From Castanea sativa (Eukaryota > Streptophyta > Magnoliopsida > Fagales > Fagaceae), in assembly GCF_040712315.1 (NCBI RefSeq), contig NC_134013.1:38796501-38860500 (forward strand): 64,000 nucleotides of DNA, in the 5' to 3' direction. The translations under genes and the position numbers were made by a program. Within the stretch, counting starts at the first letter, position 1. Each line of letters opens with the position of its first letter. Below the pieces are notes generated by a model. The model ran no database searches and was not told where the DNA came from. It saw nothing but the letters and a program-made list of their open reading frames with translations. Positions 10,721-22,076 of the stretch are shown in pieces.

Positions 10721-12724
10721 TGTTGATGCCCATTTTTGACAAAAAGCCCAAAGGTAGAAGAACCTCAACAATAGGAGAAGGTGAGAGAAAAAGGGAAGTG
10801 GAAGAGTTAAAAGTAAAGTAAATGGGTCGTGGAAGCCTAAGAAAAGAGGTAACGAACCAAATGAGCCAACTCGGCAAGAACGACAGCTAGTAGGCCCATG
10901 GGCACAATAAGAGGTACAAGTAAAATAAATGGGCCATGGAAGCCCAAGAAAATATGTAATATACCCAATGGGCCAACATGGTAGGAATGACAGCCAGCAG
11001 GTACATGGGCACAATAAGAGGTAAAAGTAAAGTAAATGGGTCGTGGGAGCCCAAGGGAAGAGGTAATAAATCCAATAGGCCAACATGATAGGAATGACAT
11101 CTAGTAGGCCATGGGCATGGTAAGAAAAGGAACAATAGAAATGGAAGCCCAATGGGCTGGATGGGTAAGAGCTTCTGCCAAGACAAGGTCCAGGCCCATG
11201 AAGGAATAAAAGGAGGTAGTACAAGCCTAAAAACCCACACTCTTCACATCATAGGGGATGAGCACAAACCCAGGACACGCAGCAGAATGAGATAAGGCAA
11301 GAACGGCATAAATGGCATGGGAGTAAAAAAAGACAAACACAAAGGATAGTGGAACCACACAAAGGCCGGAGCACCACCTACTTGCACCCATCCAATACAG
11401 GAGAGGTAGGCTCTGGGTCAAGGGATTCAGAGGGTGTGGTTTGGCAGTGGGAGAAAAAGGGTCTATCTTGGGATTCCTATCAAGGCTCCTTTTAGGGAAA
11501 ATGCCTTGCTAGGATGGTATTTTGCCCAAAAGAGGCAAGCAGGAGGCTGAGGCCACTTGATGCATGCCATAGGGGTAAGTAGATAGAGAGTCTTCAATCC
11601 TTATCCATTCGGGTAAGGCAGAAAGGGGGAGGGGGAGAGACAAAACAAGGAGTTTTGTCCTGGAATGAAAAGTGGTGCAGCTAGCACACTCTAAGCAGAG
11701 GTAGTGGCCGGACAACCTACGGGTTAGTGGTTAATCCTGGAGAGATGCCCATAAAAAACTAAAAACAGTTGGTGAAGCCTTAGGGACAAAAGAAAGAAAT
11801 CCCATGGAATTAAGCAATATAAAAAGAAAGGAGGTAGCCATGAAGAGGGAAGGAGGAACCCACAGAGAGGAGAGGGAGAAAAAAGCTAGGAATCTGAGAA
11901 CAAAAGAAAAGAAAACGAAGTGGTAAAAACGGAAGAAAGACTCTGAAAATCAGAAGACCATTAGTAGACCATCTTTTCTCTCCCTCTCTTGAAATTCCCA
12001 CCCTCTGAAACTCTTTAAATCAAAACCCAAAACCACTTAGGCCTTTTCTCCAGCATAAGTACCTTCAATGGCAGAAACCTGTAATGAGGTTACCTGTGTT
12101 GGCGTTTGATTCCTTTCTTGGACCTATTCCTGCTGAATGACTCGGCCTAGGATTGGGAGAGCGAGCTAACGCTATTACACTTGCTTAGAATTGTAGTTAT
12201 TCCCCGGTTACGGCATATTTTAACTCATTTGATATTCCCATTGTTATTCATTTTGCTATAGTGTTTCACATTATTAATTATTCTGCTGTGACATTGCTTA
12301 CTCTATTTGTTGTATCAGTTGTTCTGTTGTATTATCTTTTATTTCATTCGCGGCATTAGTTGTCCTGTTGTGACATCCCCTACTTTATTTGTTGTATCAA
12401 TTGTTCTACTGTATTATCTTTTATTTTATTCGTAATATTAGTTGTCCTACGGTAGTTCCTTCTGTTATAGTTTATTGTAAGAGTCGCTCTGCTATAATAT
12501 CTTTTGTTGTGCTCACTGTAATAGTTATTCTACTGTGACTATATCTGTTGTGTCCAACCTATCTTATTGTTCCCATGTTGTCTAAGTATTGGGCATGCTA
12601 GGCTTGTGCACAAGCTAGCTTGCATTATAACTCATGAGGCCAATTCCGACTCCCTTACCCACTAACTCACTAGCCTTGGTGTAGCAGATGGGTTTCGGCC
12701 CATTAACATGAAAAGGCCCCCACA
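10721..12724 (+). mobile_element. Solo LTR, copy A of a ~2-kb LTR family
   Basis: It starts TGTTGATGCCC and ends GGCCCCCACA, the same termini as copy C. The flanks are CCTAA and CCTAT, a target duplication with one mismatch. A TATA box lies near 11818-11826 (AATATAAAAAG), giving a U3 of about 1.1 kb. U3 carries a tandem array of about three 107-base units (10800-11120). The part after the TATA box has degenerate 82-base repeats near 12306-12470 built on TTGTTGTATCA. No primer site or coding sequence adjoins it, so it is a solo LTR left by recombination. The many short reading frames inside are not genes. Confidence 0.85.
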
Positions 12725-13678
12725 CCTATCATCATTCAAGATCATGACTTGTACCCTAGTCATTAGTCATCTTGCTTATCTTCATTCTCTTTCATATCAA
12801 CCTCATTTTGTCAAAAAAAATTATAACAAATATATATAATTACACAAATCTTACAATTCAATGACTCTGCTTGTAGGGTAGGATTTATAATTTACAATCT
12901 AACCATTTTTTACTTGGAGGGGGAGTAGAGTAGAGTAGAGTAGATTTGGCCTAAAATTATTTTATTTTTAGTCAACTCTATTATACTCCCCTCCACTCCC
13001 CCTCTTTCCCCTCTCGATCCAAATGGACCATAAATTTGGGCAAACTATGTTGGATATAATGCAAAAAATAATTTAGAACCTATTTAATGCAGAATGATAA
13101 ATACAAATTTCATTTAGACCAGTGTTTGACACTATCTCTTTAAGACTCATGGACATCTATATCTTAGTTGTAATGATCAACAAAAAGTTAAAGAAGTAAT
13201 ACAATCTCTGTACTCAAAGAACGAAACTGTATCTCCCTCTCTCTGAATGTGACTGCGCATAAATGTCAAATAAAAAAAAGAAGTGATTGAATGAAACGAG
13301 GAGCTCTTATTTATAAACACACTTGCACCAATTCGAAAAGTTGCAATAGCAAATAGACATATTGTTTGTCTTTGTTCTAAAAACACAAAATAAGCATACA
13401 CAAATTAAATAAAAAATTAAGTTAATATTAGATGGACTCAGTCCACTCCACACACATGTGCACTCGCACCACATGCCAACCCAGCCTAACTTGCCTCGAC
13501 TTGGTGAGAGCAGCAAATGCATACATGTGATGGAAGGCCCATTAGATAAATCCTTCCCTTTTTTTTTCATTAAAGTGAGGTCTCTTTTGGGCCCAACTTG
13601 GTAACCAACTTATATATAAATCCATCCAAAATCCAATTCCTTTATGTGGGACTTAACAATTTACACCACTTAAAGAGT
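12725..13678. other. Spacer between solo LTRs A and B
   Basis: No gene is visible. A string at about 12830-12905 (containing GTAGGGTAGGATTTATAATTT) recurs at about 16290-16360, after copy B. A short GAGTA tandem (about 12925-12942) and T-runs are also present. Confidence 0.6.
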
Positions 13679-16063
13679 TGTTGATGCCCATTTTTTCAAA
13701 TCCATACCCAAAAGCCTATGAGGAAAAAAGCCTAATCAAGGCCCAAAGGCCCACCAAGAAGATCAAAGAGCAAGAGAGGTCCAAAGGAAGAAATGCAATG
13801 GAAAGTGATCTGTAGCAATACAAATCTGTCGTAGGATACAGATCTGCCGCAGGATACAGTTCTTCAGCAGAATGGCTTCGGCAGATGAAGATAAATTTGG
13901 CCCAAGACCCTTTTGATCCAGTCAACATTATTTGGGCCCACAAAAGGCCCAAATCCTTTTGGATGAAAAAGATAGGCGTGAAAGCTAATATAGAGAAGCA
14001 CGGTGAAAAGAAACAAGGAACGGCAGGAAGTGTCAGCAGCAGGAGTCACGTGAAGGAAAGAAAAGTCAAACCAAAGAAAATGACAGATGCAGCAGGAACG
14101 CGTGAAGAAATAAGACAAAAAACAGCAGCAGGACGAAACAGAATTAATCTGCTACGACAGGAATGACGTGGGAACGAAAGAAGACAAAGGAGCAAGCACA
14201 GAAAAGTTGGGGCACTACCAACCTGTACCCAGCCAATATAAGGGAGGTGGGCCCACGGTCAAGGAGATTCAGAGGGCGTGGTTTGGTGGTGGGGGGAAAA
14301 GGGGGTCTATATTTGGTTTCCTGCCATAACTTCTTTAGGGAAAATGCCTTGCTGGGATGGTATCTTACCCAAAAGAAGTAGTGGATGGTTGAGACCATCT
14401 GATGCATGCCATAGAGCTAAGTAGTGAGGTAGCCGAACCCGTATCCGTTTGAACCTAGAGTAGAAGTATACAGCAAGAACAAACAAAAAGAAAATTTTGT
14501 CGTGAAATGAGTAAGGGTGCAGCAAACACAGTGGTCGGGGCAACTAATGGGTTAGTGGGTAGTCTTGAATGGATGCCCACAAGGAACCAAAAACAGTTGG
14601 TGAAGCCCTAGGGGTAAAAGGGAGAAATCTCGTTGAATTAGCTCACTATAAAAGGAGGTAACCATAGATGAAATAAGGGGGAGGACCAGAGGTGGGAGAC
14701 CTAATGAGAGGGAGACCCAAGAGCGGAAGCACTTAAAGGAAAAGACCCAAGTGATAAAAAACAACCTACGGCAAGAGAGTAGAAAGAAAACTAAGAGTAA
14801 AAAAATAGAACGGAAAGAAAGAAAGAAAGTGGTAAAAAGAAGAGAGAAAACGCGGCAGGAATAGGGGCATGCATCAATAGACCATCTTTTCCCTCCCTCT
14901 TAGCAAACCCACTCTTTGAAGTCTCCAAAAAATGATAGCTAGTAGCCATTTAGGCCTATTCTCCAAAATGCACAACTTTGATGGCAAAAGCTTACGGCAA
15001 GAGCCTATAACAAGGTTGTTCAATTTGGGGTTTGGATTCCTTTTTGGTTTACTTATTCTATGGGAAGACTCAATATTTGATTTTGATCACAAATATATTT
15101 GATTTCACTCATTAAAACTTATATTTGTTGTATTTAGTTATCCTGCCGTAGCACTTTTTTTTTATCATGTCTGCTGCATCAGTTGTCCTGTTGTGGTATT
15201 TTTACCTGCTGTACTAGTTATTCTGTTGTAACACTTTTTTTATTGTATTTACCGTATTATCTATACCCTTCCTGCCGAAGCTTTCTTCTTTATTTGTTGT
15301 TACGTGCTTTACCTTTGACCCATTATCCTGCCATAAGTATATATATACATATATTTTGTTTCTCACGTTCTATGCATATGTATAAGTATATTTTTGAATA
15401 TGTTTATGTATATATTTGAGAATATGCTAACCCATGTAAACTAACACTTGCTTGATTGGTATTTTCTTTGGGTTTTAGATTTATTTACGTGCAGGAAGTA
15501 GAAAAATATTTCTGCAGTAAAAAACGAAGAGTAGTCATTCATATTTCATAAGGCTTTACTGTATGGCAGAAGGCTTTACAGCAGACAACTTTACAGCAGA
15601 CAGCTTCACAGCAGACAGCTTCACAACAAACAGCTTTAATGCTCAGCTGACGACTGTAATGCACAACAGACAGCTCTATTGCATAGCAGAAGGCTTTACA
15701 GCAGACAGCTTCATAACAGACAGCTTTAATGCTCAGCAGACAGTTTTATCAGCAGACAGTTTTATCAGCACAGCAAAAAGCTTAATTGCACGGCAGAAAA
15801 CTTTATCGCGCAGCAGACAGTTTTACTACACAGCAGAGAAGTTATACCTGCGGCAGAAGCAGGAGAAAAGTTCCTCCTGCGGCAGAAACAAGGAATAAAC
15901 CCACTTTGCAGCGTCTTCCCTAGGACTTGGACTCATCGTTTGCGCACAAGCCGGACCAAGGAGGGTTGCTATTGGATTGGTCCCAACTCCCTGATCCAAA
16001 AAACTTTGGGCCTAATGCAGCAGGAGGCGGCCCAGCCCAACATTTGCAAAAAAGGCTCACACA
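13679..16063 (+). mobile_element. Solo LTR, copy B (longer, divergent member)
   Basis: It begins TGTTGATGCCC and ends GGCTCACACA, with an exact target duplication AGAGT at 13674-13678 and 16064-16068. Its middle part (14200-14900) matches copies A and C, including the TATA box near 14648 (CTATAAAAGGAGGTAACCAT). It lacks the 107-base U3 array and is about 380 bases longer. The extra length is mainly a GCAGACAGCTT-type short repeat at about 15560-15850. It has no internal retroelement coding sequence and is therefore a solo LTR. Confidence 0.85.
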
Positions 16064-16068
16064 AGAGT

Positions 16069-16755
16069 CAATTTTTCTTTCACTCCTTAATAGTTTTGGG
16101 CAAGTGATCCCATAACGTTGATATCTTCACATAGAAGAATACATCCCAACTTAGATTTGACATACAAGTTTTACATTTATTTTGGCTCAAAAATAGCCAT
16201 CCAAACAATTGAAAAATCATTTTTTCAACAAACTATATTTTAGTAATCCTATATTTTTGGATTGTTCAATATTTTTAGAACAAATAAATATATAATAAAT
16301 CTTACAATTAAATGATTCTCCTCATAGGGTAGGATTTATAATTTACCGCATAACAAATTTTAACATGGAAGACCATTGACATAAAATTTTGTAAAATTAC
16401 TATTTTAAATCCTATATTTTAGAAATTGTTTTAAATTAAACCCTATAGTTTTAAAATTTTATGCATATTTTAAACCCTAAAATGTGTAACAATTTTAAAA
16501 TTCAATTTGAAACTAGCAAACTATGAGGTTTGATTTGTAACCGTCTTAATTTTCAGAGTTTAATTTGTATATCCTAAAATATAGGATTTAAAGATAATTT
16601 ATCCTAAATTATTTTTTATTAGTAAATTTTTTTAATGGGATTACCATATGTGGGATTCGAGCAAGGAAGTCGACCATTGTTGACATAAATTTTATCCTTC
16701 AAAAAACTTGTAATATCAAATAGTTCTTTTATACTTTCATTACTTACATACTATT
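16069..16755. other. Spacer with a MITE-like inverted repeat
   Basis: Inverted arms share AAATCCTATATTTTAG (about 16411-16428 against 16573-16592) and extend to about 45 imperfect bases each, giving a hairpin-capable element at about 16395-16615. The rest is AT-rich with no coding signal. The repeat shared with 12830-12905 lies at 16290-16360. Confidence 0.55.
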
Positions 16756-18760
16756 TGTTGATGCCTTTTTTTGACAAAAGGCCCAATGGCAGAAGAAGCC
16801 CAACAATAAGATAAATGAGAGGGAAAATGTGTATAAGTGGTAAAAGTAAGGAAATAAATTCAATGGACCAACATGGTAGGAATAACAGTTAGCAAGTCCA
16901 TGAACACAATAAGAGGTAAAGGTAAAGAAAGTGGGTCAGGAAAGCCTAATGGAAGAAATAATAAACCTAATGGGCCAACATGGCAGGAATAACAGCTAGC
17001 AGGACCATGAACATCATAAGAGATAAAGGTAAAGTAAATGAGCTGGAGAAGCCCAAGGGAAGAGCTAAATAAACTCAATGGGCCAACATGGCAGGAATGA
17101 CAATCAATAGGCTTATAGTGCAATAAGAGGTAAAGGTAAAATAAATTGGTCGAGGAAGCCCAAGAGAGGAGGTAATAAATTCAATGGGCTAATATGGCAG
17201 GAATGACAATCAATAGGCTTATAGGTATGGCAGGAAAAAGAATAGCAGAAATAAAAGCCCAGTGGGATGGAAAGGCAGAAACTTCTATCCTGATAATACC
17301 TAATCCATGAGGAAGGGAAGGGAAGCAATACAGCCCAAAAGCCCACGCACCCTTCACGCTATGGGAGATAAGCACAAACCCAGCACGCGTAGCAAAACGA
17401 GACAAGGCAAAAACGGTAGGAGTTGCGTGGGAGTAAAAGAAGATAAACGCAGAGGATAGTGGAGTTCACACAAGGGCTGGAGCACCATTTACTTGTACCC
17501 AACCAATACAAGGGAGGTGGGCCATCAGCCAAAGAATTCAGAGGGTGTGATTTGGTGGTAGGTAGAAAAGAGGGTCTATTTTGGGGTTTCTGTCGAGGCT
17601 TCTTTTTGGGAATTGCCTTAATAGGATGGCATTTCACCCAAAAGAGGCATGCAAAGGGTTGGGGCCACTTGATGCATACCATAGAGGAAGGTGGTGAGGT
17701 AACTTAATCCTTATCCATTGAGAGCAGCAGAAATGGAGAGAGGAGGGAAACAAAACAAGGAATTTTGTCTGAAGATAGGGAGTGGTGCAGCAAGCACACT
17801 CTAAGCAGAGGTAGTGGCCGGGCAACCAAGGGGTTGATGGGCAATCCTAGAGAGATACCTATAAAAAACCAAAATCAATTGGTGGAGCCTTAGGGACAAA
17901 AGGGAGAAATCCCATAGAATCAAGCAATATAAAAAGGAAGAGAGGTAACCATGAAAAAGGACGGAGGGGAGAGAGAGAAAAGAGTAAGAAAGAACTAAGA
18001 ACCAGAGAACAAAAGAAGAAGAAAAAAACTAAGTGGTAAAAAAAAAAAAGGGAAGAGAGAAAATACAACAAAAATAAAGGCATGCATCAGTAGACCATCT
18101 TTTCTCTCTTTCTTGACATTCCCACTTTCTGAAACTCTATCAATCAGATCCAAAACCATTTAGGCCATTTCTCCAGCACGAGTAATTTCAACGGCGGAAA
18201 CCTGTAACAAGATTGCCTGTGTTGGCGTTTGGTTCCCTTTTTGGACCCGTTCCTGCTAAACGATTTAACCCAAGACTTGGGGTGCCAACCATCCTTACTT
18301 AGAATCATCATTACCACTCTGTAGTGACACCTTTTAACTTGCTTGACGTTCTCAAAGTTATTCATTTTGTTGGACTGTTTTATGTCTTTCTAGTTGTTCT
18401 GCCGTGATTTCCTTATGTCTATTTGCTATTTCAGTTGTTCTGCTATAACCCCTTTTATTTTATCTGCAGTATTAGTTATTTTGTTGTAGCTTCATTTGGT
18501 ATACTTTATTATAGAAGTCATTTTGATGTAGTATTCTTTGTTGCGCTAGATGCGGCAGTTATTTTACCACAACTATACCTGATTTGTCAAGCCTGCCATA
18601 CCATTCCCGAGTTGTCTCAACATTGGGCATGCCTGATTTGCACAAAAGCTGGCCTGCGGTATTAATCCCAAAGGGCCAGTCTTGACTCCCTTACCCACTA
18701 AGTCATAGGCATTGGTATAGCAGACAGGCTCAGGTCCATCAGCATAAAAAGGCCCCCACA
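16756..18760 (+). mobile_element. Solo LTR, copy C of the same ~2-kb family
   Basis: It runs from TGTTGATGCC to GGCCCCCACA (2005 bases) with an exact target duplication CTATT at 16751-16755 and 18761-18765. The U3 array has about four 107-base units (for example starts at 16902, 17009 and 17116). The TATA box is near 17926-17934. No primer site, tract or coding region flanks it, so it is a solo LTR. Confidence 0.92.
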
Positions 18761-18765
18761 CTATT

Positions 18766-20077
18766 AAATAAATATTTTATTATTAAAAAAAATTTATTAT
18801 TTGACAATGATTCATAATTTACAAGATGAAAGATAGTTATAAAAAAATCTTGTCATCCTCTTCTCAAAAAAAAAAATCATGTCCTCCAAGAAACGCATAT
18901 TATCAATTCAAATGTTTTGTTATACGAAGAACGTATTGGTTACTTACATATTAATGCTGTCCTCACCATAAAGCAACAGAGCGTCTTGACCTAATTAATG
19001 ACCATTGAAATATACTTAACGTTAATTCTTTTTCTATTTGCTATTTAGAGATAAGATGATGTGATGTTTACTCTGCTTCTGATGGTCATTTTACCATCAA
19101 CCCCACTAGACTAGACGATTATCAAGATAAATCAACACACGCACAATGATTATTATGATTTGATTTAATTACTCTTTACAATCGCTCTAATATTTACTTA
19201 AACTGATCTTTGCTATTGGTATTACACTATTACTAAGTAAGGACAAAGTTTTTTTTTTTTTTTTTGGGAGAAAAAAGTAAGGACAAAGTAGAAAGAAATA
19301 TATCAAGAAGAAGACCCAGCAGTGTCCCAACTCACATTTTGACCCAAAAAAAAAAAAAATTGTACCAACACGAAAAACATCGAATTAAAAGCTGTGTCAA
19401 AGATATCTAAGGATTTGTAATTTTGTGCTCACTTCAAAAATAGGGAAAAAGAAGACAAATTAAACTCCTCTTGGGACTTTATCTTGCTAAGGTTAAGTTA
19501 AACATGGTTAATTGGCGGAAAAATATACTCATATCCACACAAAAATTAATTGATCCCTACCCCTAGACATTATCGAAAGGTTTCTCATTTCTGTCAAATC
19601 TAGAGAATTGTTCGTCCTTGGCAAAAAGAACTGCTTTGGATACCTAGCGTGTTTTTTTTATTTTTTAATTTCTCATTTTTTGGAATAAACTATGCCTGGA
19701 AATGTATGTTGAAATAATATACAAATTATAAGTCATTGCTTTATGAGGCATGGTAGCCCTGATGATGACTCGGATATGGATGCCTTCAAAATTTAGGCCT
19801 TATCCCCTTTCCTAGTAGTATGGGAAAGCTGATAAATTTAGGCCATAAGGTAACGATAATGACAAATTGGGGATAAATTAAAGCGTTATAAGAAAGAAAC
19901 ACTTTTAATAAACAATAAGCTGTTCAAAGTTTCTATCCCAAAACAAAAAAAAAAAAACTGTTCAACGTTTATCCAATTCTCTGCATTAATAAACCTTACA
20001 TTCCACCAATTTTTTTATCCTTATATTATTGACATCCACTATAAATTATTTAAAATTGCTATCAAGTGTGTAACGTG
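18766..20077. other. Spacer upstream of the OXS3-like gene
   Basis: AT-rich with several A/T homopolymers (19251-19265, 19346-19359). I see no gene, RNA or clear transposon. Confidence 0.5.
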
Positions 20078-20092
20078 TTTTATATATATATG
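20072..20092 (+). promoter_or_regulatory. Putative TATA region of the OXS3-like gene
   Basis: TTTATATATATATGC lies about 100 bases before the ATG at 20188, and an ACGTG core is just upstream (about 20073-20078). Spacing suits a short 5' UTR. The assignment is by position only. Confidence 0.5.
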
Positions 20093-20187
20093 CTTACCCA
20101 CAGACAACCTGTTGGATATCATACAGCAAGTTCCCAAAACTAGTCTAAGATCTTCTTCTTGTTCAACAACAACAACAAAAAATCCAT

Positions 20188-20919
20188 ATGGGTGGACAAG
20201 CTAACCAAATATTTGATGATCCCAATTTGAAGGAAATTGGTGATAATGAAGCTTGGCACAAAAATTGGATAGTCATGGAAGGCGGTGATGATATTTGTGA
20301 CTCAATAATATCCATTGGGTCCTCAATAAATTCCTTAAATTCTGTAGTATCATTATCTTCATCAGAATTGGTAGAGGATGCATCCTCATCCTCATCAACA
20401 TCAACATCATCTTCATCTTCATCATCACCACATCAAAATGGGCCTTTATATGGATTATCTGAGCTCATGGTCCATCTGCCTATGAAGTAAGCAAATCTAT
20501 GTAACATATTGTTAATGAACCAGGTTCACAATTTTTTTCTTTTTTCTTTTTTTCATTTTGTGATTCTTTTTTTATATTATATATTATGAAGTTTCTAATT
20601 AAGTTGGTGGATTGAAGAGTGTTGATCTGGGTGCAGGAGAGGGCTTTCTAAGCATTACCAATGGAAGTCACAGTCTTTTACATCTCTAGCAAGTGTGAAG
20701 AGCTTAGAAGATCTTGCGAAGAGGACACCGCCTCATAGAAAGAAAATGAAGTCATGCAAGAGCTATGGAGGGGGTTTAGATGGTCATAAAGCACGAACTT
20801 CTCCTAAGGCTACTATATCAAAGAAAGCTTCAAGAGGGTCTTGTTGGTCTTCAATGGATAAGAGAGGTAGTTTATTGGGTAATTCTAGGACTTCATTCCC
20901 TGTAGAGAAAAACTCCTAA
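20188..20919 (+). CDS. OXS3-like (OXIDATIVE STRESS 3 family) protein
   Basis: Two exons, 20188-20486 and 20637-20919, join in frame (intron 20487-20636, GTAAGC..GCAG) to 193 codons. The family consists of small plant nuclear or chromatin-associated proteins linked to stress and heavy-metal tolerance. Diagnostic features are an acidic N-terminus with WIVMEGGDD near residues 27-35, a poly-Ser stretch near 68-80, then the core [19 protein letters not shown] that crosses the intron, followed by [15 protein letters not shown]. The C-terminal half is basic, with [18 protein letters not shown] and SPKATISKK. Length and the conserved intron position fit the family. The start is chosen because it is the first ATG after the TATA region. 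There are no signs of decay. Confidence 0.9.
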
Positions 20920-21629
20920 TGTGCAAACCCATTAGAACTTTGCACGGAATTCCATAACAAAGTCAATAAATTGTATTTTACATGTTGAGATTTTTGACAA
21001 TCAATTTATGTTCTGCGTACTTTTTCGTACCGTGCTACTTGTAAATCTCTAGGGAGCACCGTCAAGGATTTTGAATCAAGGTTAATAGTTTTTATTGAAT
21101 TTGCCTTCTTAAAAGTACCCGCTTCTTCAAAATTCTTCAAAACTCCTATTACAGCCCAGCCGAGAAGCAACCAATTGGCTTACCGAGCATAACGCTTTGG
21201 TCATCTTTCCGAGGAATGACTAGCCTGAATACTGAGAACATCTCAAAAGCTTATCTTCATGATCAAGAAATAATAGGACGAGGTGCTCATAGAACTAGTT
21301 TTCTCAAAATCCAACTAAGAGAGGTACAGCTGGAAGGGGAGGGGAGGGAGTATAAAGGGAGGAGGAGGCCAACAAGAACCAGAAAAATTGAGGAAGAACA
21401 AGAGAGAGAACTTGTATTTTCCCTTAAATTACCTGTGTGTACCTCAGGAAACCGATTTTCATCTATCCAAGAGTTTAGTTTTGTTGTTTTCATCTCCAAT
21501 CACATGTCTAGTCTTTCCATTGTGGAATTTCATCCTTTTATAATTAGAAATTAGTTGTGTTGATTAGAAACTAAATTAAGAACATATTCAACTAATGAAA
21601 AATTTAATCATCATTTATGCAATAATATT
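20920..21629. other. Downstream spacer of the OXS3-like gene
   Basis: A reading frame of 112 codons exists at 21216-21554, but I recognise nothing in it. A purine-rich stretch with TATAAAGGGAGGAGG near 21351 could belong to an old LTR. No firm feature is seen. Confidence 0.4.
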
Positions 21630-21866
21630 TAGGATAAATTGCAAAGTACACATTTGATGATTTTTTATTTTTTTTTTTTTTCTTGTGTTGATTAGAAAGC
21701 TGACTCACACATCTGCATAGATAACATCATTTTATTGGTTGAGAAGACCATTTCAGCGGTCTTCCTAGTGGACCTAATAATTTCTCCTAATAGAAGGGAA
21801 CTAAACTTTAAGGTGTAAAATCCAAACAACCCCAAATTTCATGAATATAGTTTGCAATTTACCCTA
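21630..21866. mobile_element. MITE-like element with short terminal inverted repeats
   Basis: The left end AGGATAAATTGCAAA (21631) is mirrored by the right end TTTGCAATTTACCCT (about 21851-21865). Both sides are flanked by AATATT-like sequence, which may be the target duplication. The interior is about 200 bases, non-coding and AT-rich. Confidence 0.6.
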
Positions 21867-21935
21867 ATATTGAACAAAACTAAATAAATCAAATTAACAT
21901 TTCTTTATAATATACATATTCAAATTTGTTAGTGG

Positions 21936-22030
21936 GTCCCAGTTAACTCAGTTGATAAAACCTCTTATCGTCAAATAAGAGATATGGGATTCGATCCCAC
22001 CTAGGTTGAAACTAGAATTTTTTTTGCATT
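21936..22030 (+). mobile_element. tRNA-derived SINE head
   Basis: AGTTAACTCAGTTGAT resembles a Pol III A box and GGATTCGATCCC, about 45 bases later, resembles a B box (GGTTCGANNCC). The segment between reads AATAAGAGATATGGG, as in plant Au-like SINEs, and a T-rich end follows. It is not a working tRNA because no acceptor stem can be paired. Confidence 0.6.
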
Positions 22031-22076
22031 TTCCTTTATTTTTTAAACATTTTAATTAGTTGTCAGTTTTGCAAAA

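Noticed and set aside
10682..11240. Several overlapping hydrophobic open frames on the minus strand
   Set aside because: They are shadows of the 107-base U3 tandem array. The same frames recur in copy C (16860-17346), in step with the repeat rather than with codon selection.
13885..14166. Lysine-rich open frame of 93 codons
   Set aside because: It is purine-rich U3 sequence of solo LTR B, with no counterpart product in the other family members.
15563..15898. Open frame of 111 codons with repeated FTADSF units
   Set aside because: It lies in solo LTR B and is produced by the GCAGACAGCTT short repeat. There is no start context or family match, and copies A and C lack it.
21216..21554. 112-codon open frame downstream of the OXS3-like gene
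   Set aside because: No domain or splice structure, low-complexity charged region, and purine-rich composition. Not enough to call a gene.
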